From: Centroberyx gerrardi
Lineage: Eukaryota > Chordata > Actinopteri > Beryciformes > Berycidae
Assembly: GCF_048128805.1 (NCBI RefSeq)
Contig: NC_136016.1
Span: 9,731,501-9,795,500 of the forward strand
Reading direction: 5' to 3'
DNA length: 64,000 nt
Both the position numbers and the translations under genes were made by a program. Numbering within the stretch: position 1 is the stretch's first letter; every line of letters starts with the position of its first letter. Below the pieces are notes generated by a model that saw only the letters and a program-made list of their open reading frames with translations, ran no database searches and had not been told where the DNA came from. Positions 33,671-45,990 of this stretch are shown here, in pieces.

Positions 33671-36600
33671 TTTGAACATCGTGTGTTTATGTGAAAGAAG
33701 CAGAATGATGCCATTTGTTTAATGCACCTTGCCAACTGGAAAATACTATAGATTTCTTTAACTAGGGACTAGGACTTGGGACCCAAAGTGGCTGAATGAA
33801 GGCCAGATTAAACACCTGTTAAAATGTGTGTTTACCTAAGGTGAGCTGGCAAAGAAAAACCTGCTGTTTTGATAAGAATATATGCATATTTAGTTAGTAA
33901 GGGTGGCACTGGTAGATTTAGGACAATTCTATATATGGGAAAGATCAGAAACCTGAGAGCATCAGTTGATCTCATTGAGCTTTGATCAAACTTAAATTGT
34001 TTGCGTCTGTGTTTTCAGCCGTGCAAACAAAGTAGATTTACAAATGGCTGCCTCCGCTAGACAGCACGCATATATAAGCAGTTATAGTAGTTTGGTTTTT
34101 CAATGCTACAGTAAAAGTTGTCCCCTTTAATCTTTCTGATAGCCATAAGGAGGAGGCTATAAGAGAGAAAAGGCCAAGTATTTATTAATTTATTATACAT
34201 GCATAAATCCTTGTGTGGATAGAAACATTTAAAGAGTTATAGCTTGCTGATATGACTTACAGGTGATAAAATTACCATTTTCTTCTGCTTTTATACAAAG
34301 ATAAATTATCAGTGAGAAAGACAAATGATTATTGTACACAAGCAACTTGTTAGCACTAGTTTTGATAACTGAATTTATATACTTGCTGCAAACTACACAG
34401 GTCAAATACAGATGCAGAGAAGCTGCAAGTAAATGTATTTGCCTGGGATGAAAGATTTACTTCCCATTTCCTGATCAACACAGTAATTGTTTATCTTAGA
34501 TGTATACATGACCAGCAGAGTGAGCTGGTGGTGGACAATACCACCTCACAACAATAATGTGAACTGGCTCATATGACAAGAAGACGCCATAAACCACTTA
34601 ATGTGATGTTCAGGCCCAGGGAGCAGACTGGGAGGGTAAACCACCACAGACGCCATTAGCCTGAAGAACCAGCGGAGGAAAGCTACGGTGATGAAGAAGT
34701 CCAGCTGTCCAGTACTCAAGCTCACTTGATGGCCAGATGAAGTCTGGGAAAGTTGAGCTTTGAAAGTGAAGAACAAAATGCCAGGAAACCGCCTGCGGCT
34801 ATGAAGGTTCCCATTAGTGTGGAACTGTTTTATGTTTCCTGAACAATACGCAGCAAAGAAGATTTTCTCCTTGAATGAGTTTGAGTTAATCCTTCAAAAC
34901 AGAGGGAGAACAAGGGAAATAGTAAATTAAGAGACATTAAATAATTCTGTTTGGCTCTCTCTGTTACCAAATGGGAGTTAATTGTTAGTTGGAATTTAAA
35001 TGCACTGATAGATGACAACAGTCAAAGAGAATATTGATTCAGTAGAAATAGAATGTCATGAGGTAAGATTATCAATGAATAAGACGTCCAGGTTCAGCCC
35101 ATGAAACTAAACTGAACCTTAAAAAAACTGACAAACCATCACCAACTGTATGCTGCATGCCCACAATCAACATCTTCCTCCAGATCTACCAAACATTTGA
35201 AATCGCTTGATATTAACACTTCCATTCATTAATGGAAAAAACTGAAGAGACTTGGGTTTGGAATGATACAACAACATATCTGATATGCCTCAATGTCAGA
35301 TATGAAAATGAAAAGCACAAGATCAATAAAGTTTGTGCAATTGGCATTTAGATAAAGGTCTGGACAACCATTCTCCAAGAAAAAATCATGAGAACTGCAA
35401 CGGACTAATGAGGCAATTAGGAGGAACGTGAGACAAATAATCACAAATATGTTTGCTATAATGATTTCTGATTTCTCATCCTGCTTAACAGATGTGAAAT
35501 ATTACTGTTGTGCTGAATACACAGACAGCCTCATTAAAATGTCTTTTAAAAAGTGTCAATTTCTGCACTTTTACTTTGAATAAAGCAGAAGTGTTACTTC
35601 TTGGCATCATCATCATCATCTTGGTTCCTGGTCAGATGAAAAAGTTTTATCTAGTCTGGCATCATGAAGGCAAAACCCCTTCAGTATCATCATATATGCA
35701 AAGAGATCAAATGTTCCATATCCGCATCTGTAAGACTCTGCACACACATCAGAAAGAATGAATGAACCACTAAACAATATCCCGCTCTTTCTCTCTCTCA
35801 TTTCTCTCTCCCCCTCACACCAGAAACCGCCACAAATGCATCGCTAAAACACATCCTGAACCTCAGGACGTCTCCATCTTCCCTCCTCTCTCTCTTCCCT
35901 CTCCCTTCCGACTTAAGAAACTGCCACACATGCATCAGAGAAAAGCGATCAGACTGGCCTTCCATACAGAGGTAATCCAAGGTTCCCTCATATTTCCCCC
36001 ATGAATACTGTCATACTGAGAAAAGCTAATTTAATGTTACTTAATGGGCATTAAATAGTGTGTGTGTGTGTGTGTGCATGAGGGAGGGGAGAGGGCGTCG
36101 GTCAAGGAGCATTAGTGAATTGAGAATTGGTGCAACATGACAAAACCTAAAGGGGCTATAAAGACGACAGCCATTATTTTGATATTGTGCTCCCATCGAG
36201 CAGGAGTCTGTGTGTGTGCATGAACGCAAATGTGTGTTTGTAGATCAGACAGCAGTAAATAAAATGTTTTTGTGTGCATGTGTCTTCATGTATTTCAGTG
36301 TGCCGGAGTATTGCTTATCTATGATCCTCTAACAACTTGTTCCTTTTTAGTAAAAACTTTTTTTTCCACTCAGGCCCATCCCATCATCCTTCTGTCTGAG
36401 CAGCATCGACCTTGGATGTTTTATTTTTGTGCAATGGGTGCGGTATGCAGGCAATATTTACTTACCATCACAGCCTCAGAAAGGCCTCATGGAAACCAAT
36501 TACCCCACAGGGATCATTAAAGTTTCATCTGAGATTAAAAGGCTCCAATGTGTTTCAAAAACAGGATGCATTTTTGTGAAAACTGTCTTTTCTACAGTAC

Positions 36601-36881
36601 ATTTTCAGGAATAAAACATTACAAATAACATCCTGGTTTTACAACTAAGAGACAGCAGAATATAGGAAGACAGATATAGGAGACACCTGTGTGTGTGCAT
36701 GCATAATCATAAATAACAGACCGGTTTTCAGCTAGGTTTCACTACAGCCTCTTGGCAGCATTAGGCCAGAGTTCCTTTGACCAATCACAACAGACATGTC
36801 CGTGGATCTGGAAGCACCCAGAATGCACCGCTTCCCAGTCGAGAGTCCTCGGGAAGCGCCTACGCGGAGCAGCGTGTCGCT
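33671..36881. other. Intergenic region and nat9 3' UTR
   Basis: No exon, RNA gene or clear transposon is visible in this 3.2 kb. The right part must include the 3' UTR of nat9 (minus strand), but I cannot fix its end. A (GT)9 lies at about 36058-36076. Confidence 0.5.
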
Positions 36882-39800
36882 TCACTGCGCGGTCAGTCCC
36901 TGTCTGTTGCTGCAGGTCAGTCTGTAGTCTCTCTCCTTCATGTAGGCCGTGTCGCCCAGGAGTCTGGTCCGGATGGACTCGTCCACCGTCACCCCGAGGG
37001 TCACCTCCCTGAACACCTTACACACCGACAGCTGCAGCGCACAGGGGGATGGCGGTTAGACTCACTGATGTCACTCATGCCCTTCTTTGTCTACTTCATA
37101 CGACGGGACTGTTTGCCCTCTTTACCTCGTGGAAGTGGAGCTTCTTGAACATGGCGATGCTGACTTTGTTGGCCAGCCCGATCTTCGCCTCGAACTTCTG
37201 GATCCCCAGCTTGGTGACTCCTGGTGAAGGGGAAGCACATTCATCAACACCACAGCAGTTACCTAAATGTTACGGTCACTGCATTCCACCTCCACATGCT
37301 CAGAGATCTAAATCTCTACAGTATATTCCAGTGGTGGCTGTTGCCTGAAACTTAGAGAAGTAGAGGGGGGGAAGTGAATGAGTAACGTTTTCCTCTCCCT
37401 CAGCAATTACTGCCGAAGTTCCCTTGAGCAAGACACTGAACGCCCAACTGATCCAGTGAAGCTGCTCAGTGAACACAAGGTTCCCACACTGCCCAGTTCC
37501 CACAAATTCAAGAACTTTCAATGATTTTCACGGTCTTGTTTGGTGAAGTTCAAGGACTCAAAACTGGCATGATGTTGAAATCAATCATTTTAAAACTGCT
37601 GCTGTATCAATACAAATATTCATCGCAGGGTTTTCCTCAGGATGTGAAGTGTTGATGCCAAGATGGAGAGAGCTGAGGCATACTGGTGAATTCGGGAGCT
37701 AAATTCATCCAATCAGAGAATATCCATTCGTTTTCAAACCTTTAAGGCCTTGTTTTATTTTTCTCAAGTTTTCAAGGCCTGTGGGAACCCTGACAACAAG
37801 GCTGCGGCAGCACTCAGTGTCTCCCTGGTGTAGCTGTGTCTAACGCTGTGTGTAACCCCCCCTCCTCCCCCTGCAGCAACTCCACCACACCGCTGCTGTC
37901 AATAACAACACATGCTCGGTCAGTTCGCCTGGTTAAATAAAGGTTAAGAAAATATTCTGAAGGATTGTGCAGTCTGCTCACCGTAGCACATCATCATGTA
38001 TGTCACCTCCTTCCCGATGCCTTTGCCCCTGTAGCTCGGCTCTGTTGAAGACAAGAAACCACATCACTACCTGCTGCGGTGAAATAAAACATCAACGCTG
38101 TATCCTGAAGGAAAATAGAGTCTATTTTCGTTTTTTTGAAACTTGGATGAGTGGATTTTTCACACACGTCGACAATAGCATGAAGCTTTGGCACCGTTAT
38201 TGTTATTTAGTGTTGATGCTCACCAAGATATATTCAAGAAATGAGAATATACAAAGGCCACACTGAAAACTAAACAAATGTCAACCAATGCACAACTTTC
38301 TCTTGCCGAAAAAACTACTAAGTAAATTATAAATAGGTCAGATGCAGAAGGCCTTTGCGTTCGATGTGTTTGTAAGAGAAACATGTTGTGTGTCACCAGC
38401 GATCATGATCTCCAGCTCAGCCAGGGAGGGGTCACTGGGGTCAGTCAGGAAGATGTTGACATCTCCCACCATGCACTGCTCTTCTTGCACCTCGGGGTTT
38501 GTCCACCGCTGCTTGTCCAAGATGATGAAGGTGCACTCTGGCAAGGCAAAGGTTTTTACAGGAAACAAGAAACGAACCAATGAGGGGAAAAAAAAGAGAA
38601 CGTTGGCAGTTTTGTTCCTGGAGATGCCAAGAGGATGGAAAACCTTTTCATTAAATGGAGGTTGAAATATTTCCCTTGTGTACAACCTCAGCATGTGAGC
38701 TCAAATGATCAGCACTCATAAGCACTGATTACAGATTGTTTACAAAGTTTGTATGAAGCCAGATCTGTCTGCTTCTAGTGTGTAAGAAAAACAAAACTGT
38801 GACCTTACAACTAAAGTGGATGAATTAGAAAAAGTATAAAGGAAGGACAGATTCAGCTACTCTTCAAGGCCGATAGATGTCCTAAAAACATCTCTATTGG
38901 TGCAGAACAAAATAACACGTTTTGGTAAATAGCCCTCATCAGGGTTACATGACAAGACACATGGAAAGGTGGATTTTAAATACATTTCCAAGGGTGAAGG
39001 AAAGGTATTTAAAATCAATGGGCCTCATTCACGAAACGTGCATACGATCAGATTTGATCTTAAAGTGTACTTACGAACGTTTCCACGAACATTTCGGCAT
39101 TCATCATTTTTTTTCTTACCTGAATTTGTTCTTTGGTACGATCAAAATCTACGTGTGTTTGGAAACATGCGTGGGGGCATTACGCATAAAGTGGTTTCTA
39201 CTTAGAATGCCTTATTCTTTAAGGGAAATCTATTAAAGCAGTCCCGGACCTCATTATCAACAACAAAATGTGTTTCAGGCCATTTGTAAGCCTAGTGATA
39301 ATAACCATATTAACAAAGCTATAGGCCGATATGAACAAATTCATAGGCAATTCTATTCAATTGGAAACATGAGTGATTAAAGTGATTAATTAGTATCGTA
39401 TATTATCATACATATATTATATTATTTATTGATCAATAAAGTTCTATCTTATCTTACCACGGGAGCAATAGATGTGCGCATCAAAGTACCATGTCCAAAC
39501 GTATTTCCCTATTTAAATCGCAAACAATAACACACCATAAACATTCAATTAATTTGTGACGCCAACCTAAACCTCCTACATGTGGTTTCCCCTGTCCAGG
39601 AGGAGCCGCGACTCGGTGCTGCAGAACAGCAGGGTGTCGTGCGTCTCGAGCAGGTGCTGCTGGAGATGCACGGCGCATATAGGTTAAGTTAAATTAACCT
39701 GAGTCTCAAGACTAACTAGTGTGTCTCTAGGTGATAGAGGTTATGCCTTAACCACATTGCTAAAGCCACACCTGATAAACCTTCAGACCCCTCAGCAGCG

Positions 39801-41243
39801 ATCATATAATTATCATACGGCCACTCGCTCCGCCACAGAGCGAGCGCAGCATGCTGAGCTGGAAGGCTGTGATGAGTTTGGACACTGCAGGCAGAAAGCT
39901 CCTGTCAACAACGGCTACAGTCAAAACCAACAATATTATTATATAGCCTAAAGTCTGAGCTTACCATCAGATGGAGATGCTGCTTGAATTAAACCAGTGT
40001 CCAACTCCGCTGATGACTGGACACCTGACAGCAGTCTCCATATTATTCCCCCAATCCTTTTGACAGCGCCCTGCCCTCCGCCTGAAGCTAATAAACTGCA
40101 TCTATTTGGAGTTAGACTGTGGCCGACGCTTTTTAGATTCTAACTGTAGGCCTATGTCAAACTGTTTCTTTTTCATTGAATTCAAGGTGTGTTTCAGGAT
40201 GTTTTGCATCATTTACAGCATCAGTAATTTCTTGCCATGTTCTTTTTTTCTCAGTTGCTGTCACTCCACCGCTTACACTTTTAAAAAGTTTTTTTTTTTC
40301 CTCTCACTCCTGACAACACTATTTCAGAGTTTGAATTTTTCTTCTTCTGTTTGTCATTCTCCACCACTCCAGTAATGCTTTCCATTTGCGCACGACCCTT
40401 CAGACAGCAGGCCTTTTATGGAGTTGCCAGGGCGCCTACCTATGCTAATCAGCATCAACAGTCACGCGCATCCAATTAAGGAACAAGTGGCATTCACCAT
40501 CAGATACACCTGGAATACGCAAAAATCGAGACTCTGCGCATGCTTCATGAATCCCACGTTGGTTTTGCGTAGGCATGTTTCTTAAGAACAAAAGTAAGAA
40601 CAATTTAAGAAAAGTTTCGTGAATGAGGCCCAATGTCTCTTTATCATGTAACCCTGATGAGAGCTTTCTGCTGAAACAGGCGGTTTGGTGGGTTTTTTTT
40701 AGAGCATCCATTGGCCTCCAATTTCTTCTTATTTCCAGCTTACTGTCACTGTCCTCCCTCCAGCTCGTCTGCATGTCATACTCCTGGTCCAGGGTCAGCG
40801 GCTCTGAGGACGTCAGCTGCTGCAGCTCAGGAGACTTCATCCATTCATGATACCTTACAGTGACAAACAGAGAGGAATGGAGAACCTGACAGATACAGGG
40901 ATGCTGATGTTGAACCAGACTGTGGGGTCTGAAGGTAAAGCAGAGACTCCGAGACAAGCAGGATGGATGTATGAAAGGTAACAGACATGCAGGCAAGCTG
41001 GACAGAGATGCCCCACACACTACATCCAGTTATATCTGGCTGCAGCTGGACTGGTGTGAGTGGACTATCATTAAATCCAGCGATTAGTTTACCTTGCATA
41101 AAATAAGGCAAGCGAGTCCACGGTGCAGCCAGCTAAGCTGGGAAACCCCGTACTGTGTGATATTACCTGGGCACGTGGTCTGCATTGTAAGGAACCAACA
41201 CGACTTTCTCTCCTTCCAGTAAAGTATTCTCATTGATCCTCAT
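36882..41243 (-). CDS. nat9: N-acetyltransferase 9 (GNAT family)
   Basis: Six minus-strand exons join to 210 codons: 41167-41243, 40744-40853, 38397-38537, 37982-38041, 37126-37220 and 36882-37031. Human NAT9 has 207 residues. It is a cytosolic GNAT-fold acetyltransferase linked to microtubule stability. The start MRINENTLLEGEKVVLVPYN is typical. YHEWMKSPELQQLT, MVGDVNIFL and ELEIMIAEPS follow. The acetyl-CoA pyrophosphate-binding loop is RGKGIG (about 114-119), then FEAKIGLANKVSIAMFKKLHF. All splice sites are GT-AG. Intron 2 (2.2 kb) carries a transposon of about 1.6 kb. The gene is convergent with lrrc59 and tandem with syt15. Confidence 0.96.
37405..37795. repeat. Dispersed-repeat sequence in nat9 intron
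   Basis: Sequence near 37405-37475 ('cccttgagcaagacactgaa') resembles a tail common to fish interspersed repeats. It is followed by a block bounded by 'aaggttcccaca' and, inverted at the right, 'cagggttcccaca', as in hAT-type MITEs. No clean target duplication is present. Confidence 0.4.
39021..40630. mobile_element. Terminal-inverted-repeat element in nat9 intron 2
   Basis: Perfect inverted ends GGCCTCATTCACGAAAC delimit about 1.6 kb. A direct repeat CAATG sits on each side (39016-39020 and 40631-40635). The interior has no complete transposase frame. Outside it, an older pair of inverted blocks ('ccctcatcagggttacatga' near 38935 and its complement near 40645) suggests that it inserted into another hairpin-like repeat. 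The superfamily is uncertain. Confidence 0.75.
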
Positions 41244-41749
41244 GATGCCAAACAACATGGAATAACAGAACTGAACGGCACTTCCTGATTTCGCACTCGT
41301 TGGTTCAAGCTGCAGCTGCGCTGGTTGGCACAAAGGCGCACGTCGCCACCTACTGGACGAGATGGGAAGTGCTGCAGAGGGGGGCAGGTCAAAGTCTGAG
41401 GTCAAAGTTTTGTTTAAGCCACACTACAGACCTGTTTACCATGCTGAACAAAGTGGACGGCAGACATTTACTTGTATTAAAAAGCTATATGTAGATTTAA
41501 CATTCTTCATACCAAAAAAAGGGGACATTTTTTAAAGCAATTTTATTGTAGCCCCTCTTGGTTTCAACAAGTTACACCAATTCCTGATTCAGTAATGCTC
41601 CTTCACCAAAACCCTCTACCTCATACACACACGCACACCAGTATTTTTTGCAAATAATTAACACATTTTGACAGATTTTTTTTATTTCAAAATTTGCATC
41701 TGTGTGTAAATACATGTGTTTGCCCATGTGAGTGTGTGTGCTTGCATGC

Positions 41750-41780
<31 letters not shown>
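41244..41780. other. nat9 upstream / syt15 downstream spacer
   Basis: This 537-bp gap must hold the nat9 promoter and the syt15 3' UTR. No TATA box is evident. The left part near 41290-41360 is GC-rich, consistent with the nat9 promoter. A (TG)15 tract at 41751-41780 directly abuts the syt15 stop codon. Confidence 0.5.
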
Positions 41781-41783
<3 letters not shown>

Positions 41784-42817
41784 AGTGCCCCTGCCCAGTC
41801 CGTGCCACTGTTTGACCAGCTCCTGTGGTGTGTTGACCATGTCCATCCAGTGTTGCAGCTGAGGGCCCCTGGCGTACATGAAGGGACCCAGCACCACCAC
41901 TCCCAGCAGGGCAGGAGGCTCTGAGGAAGATGAAGAAGGTGAAGATGAAGATGGTCTCAACCCTTCAGGTCCTAACTCGACAGAGGAAAGGCTAAGAGCG
42001 AGGGTTATAAAGTGATAACTTTTGTTCTAGCCTTTCTTCAGGTTTGGTAGTGAGCAGCTGTTAGTCAGATTACTACATTGTCACTGTCGGGTTAAAATGG
42101 GTGAAATTTCCAAAATGTCAGCTTTTCAGGAACTGAGAAAAACAACCTTGTTTTTTAGCTTGACCACCAGGCATTTTTGAGTTTATTCAATCGGTTTTGA
42201 CAGTGTTTCAACCCATAGAGTAATCCTTGTGTATCCTTATCCTTCAAGTGAAGTTAAAATGTTAAAATCAACAAAATTGGAGTCACAAGGTTTTCACATG
42301 ACAACAAACAGAGATATAAAATGAATTCAGTTGCTTTTCTTGGATTTATTTTTGTCGCCTGGCACAATTAAACCAAATTGAAGCTTTTGCACTCCAGGCT
42401 GCCTCTGGGAATAGAAATAGAGTAGGAAGCATGTGGATTAAATCAAAACTGATTAAGATCTGGAAGTGAGAAAGACTACTAAGGCAGGAGCAAATATGTG
42501 CACCATGCTGCAGCTGCCCTCTTGTCCTCCACACACTGTATGTAAGATCCTATGAAGATTGTGACGCGTTAAGACTGTGTTATATATGAAGTGTATATAT
42601 GCAGCATATTAATCCCTATTGTATCACCTGAGCGGATGGCGTGCGGCTGCTGCAGCTCCAGCCTCACACAGGCCTCGTCCAGCTGCTGCGCTCGCACTTT
42701 AAACGTCATCCTGTGGTTGAAGTAGGGCTCGACCTCACCCTTCACCACAGAGCTTCGCTTGGTCCTCACCACCTGAGTGTGTATCTGCAGGCTCACCTGG
42801 ACACACACACCTGGGAG

Positions 42818-42850
<33 letters not shown>

Positions 42851-45214
42851 TTTTCCTCGTCTTTCTCTTCTTACGAGGATGTCACAGCTGCACACAGGCC
42901 TGAATGTAACCAGCTGACTAGCGTACCATTCAGTCATTTACATGTAAAAGCATGTTGTACACACTCATCCACAGATCTTATACCTGCATCTGTGAGCAGC
43001 TGCAGGCCTCGTGCCCTCAGTGCCACCACAGTGAGGCGCTGCAGAGACGGACTGTAGTTGAGAGAAACCTGCACATCACCCAGCTCTGAACACTGAGAGA
43101 GAGAGAGAGAGAGAGAGAGGTGTGGGGGGCAGAGGGATGAGGAGGTTGTGTGCCAGTAGTTATATGCACATGTCGTGTGTGTGTGTGTGTTTCTGTCTGG
43201 TTGTACCTGTGTGTCCTCCTCTGTCTCCAGGTCTCTCCACAGCACCCTGCCAGCCTGACCCAGCTCTCCCTCCAGAGGAAACAGCACCCTGCCCACTGCA
43301 TGCCGCTTGCCGTCCTGCTCCACGCTCAGCACACACACACTCAGGGTGCTCTGAGACACACACACGCCTGACACCTGGGGAGAGAACATGTATGAGAGAA
43401 TGTGAATCTTGTTTTTCCTCTTGTCACTTTGGACTTCAAGGATGTGTGTTGTGGAAACTCGTGCCTCCTCACCTGGAAAACGAAGCAGTCGTTGAACTCG
43501 GGGTCGGGTCCCGTACCCCTGGCCTTGGCCTGGCGAGGCCGGCGGTCGTCAGGGAGGAGCCGGAGCTCCACCAGCGTGACGTTGCCGTGGAAACGGGGCG
43601 GGAGGTTGCCGAGGCGGAGCAGCGAGACCATGAGCTGTTCCCGGGTATGTCGATACTCCACAGCAAAGCAGAGGCGCGTGGCCATGCCGGGAGGAGGGGC
43701 CACCACCTCATTCAGAGTGGGAACACAGTACAGACCAGCCAGCAGCGTCCCCACCGGGTACCAGCCTATTGGATACAGGTATAGAGTAATTATACACTAC
43801 CAGTCAAAAGTTTGGACACACATTTTTCTTTATTTTCCACATTTTAGAATAATAGTAAAGACATCAAAACTATGAAATAACACAAATGGAATTATGCAGT
43901 GACCAAAAAAGTGTTAAACAAATCAAAACTATCTTATATTTTAGATTCTTTAAAGTAGCCGCCCTTTGCCTTGATGGAAAGGCAAAGGCTTTGGAAAGAA
44001 ATTCATACATAGGATCAACTTCACTATTTATATTTGTCTAAGAAACAAATTTCAAGCATTTAAGCATAAGCCTTTAGATCAAAATGCCTTTAAGATAATG
44101 AAAAACATAGTACATTCAATCAGGTGTGTCCAAACTTTTGACAGATAGTGTAGGTGCATGGTAAGTAAACACATAGTACCAAATATCATAGGATTTGTAT
44201 AGGAATCTTCTTGGATTTTACATTTACATTTTACATAATTCCAATAATATGCATATGATAGGACTTTGGATATTCTACTACAGCTCATTCATAGGATTTT
44301 TTGTATGGATACTAGCATATCACAGTGACAGGAGCTGAAATATCTCTTTTCTACACTCCATAGAGAAAATAGTCCATCTATAGATCATGTTGGTTGGTAA
44401 CTGTAAGTATCATCCTTGAATTTTACTGTCAGCTTACAAAAATAAAGTGACTATAATCAGCCTAGGATACTGTTCAACAAGGGCAGCCCCTGGTAACATA
44501 CTGCAATGATGCAATGAAGGAAGGGAAAGGAGGAGCCTTAGTTGACCTACTCCTTACTGAAAGTGATCCACGATGGGCCAGTATGTCTCTCTGGCCCTCC
44601 ACCTCCACCTCCACCTTCACCTTCACACCCTCCTCCTCCTCCTCCTCCTCCTTCTCCCTCTCCTCATTCTTCACACTGCCTTGGTTTCGTGATGTAAAGC
44701 GGGGCGGCAGGGTGAAAGGGATCTCATCTGGCCTTTTACAGAGAGACACAGAAAGGAACATTATTAAAGGTGCAAGTCAAACTTTTCAGGGAAATATGTT
44801 AATAAATAGCGAGGCGATTCTGGATTGGAGCTTCAAGATGATGCCTAGTTTCATGCTGAACTGCTATATACATGTTTGGTGATGAGGCACTAACCTGGAC
44901 CAGGAACCCTGAGAAACCAGGATGACTGGAGCAGTGCATGCTGGGACTGGCGGCACTATGGAGACCAGCTCCTGGTATTGCCGCTGGCCCTTCCTCCTCC
45001 ACAGATAGTAAACCATGACACCCATCAGCAGAATCAACAGGAGAGCCACAGACAGACCCACAGCCAACACTAACATCTGGTCTGGAAACAAAAAATTACA
45101 GATGGAAATACATGATATTAAGGCCAAAAGCATGAGGGAGAGAGCAGGAAGGGTAAAGAATGAGATGCAGAGAAACAGGGAATCATCAAATCCAGTTTTC
45201 TGCTTACCTGCCAT
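41781..45214 (-). CDS. syt15: Synaptotagmin-15-like protein
   Basis: Eight exons join to 422 codons: 45208-45214, 45081-44895, 44732-44551, 43765-43473, 43374-43207, 43092-42984, 42810-42628 and 41920-41781. Human SYT15 has 421 residues. The N-terminus MADQMLVLAVGLS parallels human MAEQLALVIGG and forms one transmembrane helix (about 5-27) followed by YLWRRK. The linker is Glu-rich. C2A starts near ATRLCFAVEY, with VELRLLPDDRRPRQAK. C2B runs from GDVQVSLNYSPSLQRLTVV to the GPFMYARGPQLQHW and ELVKQWH C-terminal helix. The C2 loops lack the usual sets of aspartates, as in the Ca2+-independent SYT15. Exon 1 encodes only ATGGCAG, so its assignment rests on phase and on similarity of the first residues. 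Confidence 0.92.
43795..44150. mobile_element. Tc1-like MITE in syt15 intron 3
   Basis: The ends CACTACCAGTCAAAAGTTTG (left) and CACTATCTGTCAAAAGTTTG (right, inverted) match the fish Tc1-like terminal motif. TA flanks are at 43793-43794 and 44151-44152. It is 356 bp and non-coding. Confidence 0.88.
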
Positions 45215-45801
45215 GGAGAAACGATGGACTATTCAGCTCCAACACTAACAGACTGGTAACTATCTATGGTTTTCCATTTTCTTCCCAGCAACTTTCACTC
45301 AGACAGATTGATTCTCCCCAATTGGAGCTGCTCCTTACCTTTAGTTTATCAAAGTGAGAGAGAGAGAGTCTTTTCTTGTTGACTTCCTTGACAATAGTAT
45401 GCATACAGTACATGTGTGTGTGTTTGTTCTTTCTGTGCTGTTTGTGGTGTGTCTTTAGAGCCATGAGACTGAGGCACAGCTGGCTCATTCTCACCACTTC
45501 ACTCTGTTATCTGGCTTTTTTTGTTAGCTTTTTTTTTTTAAAACCCCCCCCTTTTTTCAAACCCCTTCAAGTTTTTGTCTTTTCCTCCCATTCCTTCTCT
45601 TTCTTTATACTTATCCACTGCTCTAATTAGTTTCATTGGATCCTTCCCTCATAATTACCATATAAATAATTGTGCATACATTTAATATGGCTGTCCTGAT
45701 GATTGACAGAGCCTGTAGAATCAATGACCTGAACTTAACTCTGATTCAAAATGCTGCTGGCTCACATTATAGCTGCTTATCCACCCCCTTCTGGTTCACT
45801 T

Positions 45802-45804
<3 letters not shown>

Positions 45805-45855
<51 letters not shown>
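45805..45855. repeat. (CA)25 microsatellite
   Basis: A pure CA tract between the divergent syt15 and gprin2 genes. Confidence 0.97.
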
Positions 45856-45858
<3 letters not shown>

Positions 45859-45941
45859 CTCTGTTCAGAGATTGGACAAGAGCTAATGAGATGACAGGAG
45901 GCTAATCCTTAGAGCTAAAGGTAGCGTAATGGCACTCTCTC

Positions 45942-45944
45942 ATG

Positions 45945-45988
<44 letters not shown>
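45942..45988. repeat. (CG)4(CA)n alternating purine-pyrimidine tract
   Basis: 'atgcgcgcg' runs straight into about 19 CA units. Such a CG-then-CA alternation is the classical sequence type for left-handed Z-DNA. Confidence 0.95.
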
Positions 45989-45990
<2 letters not shown>

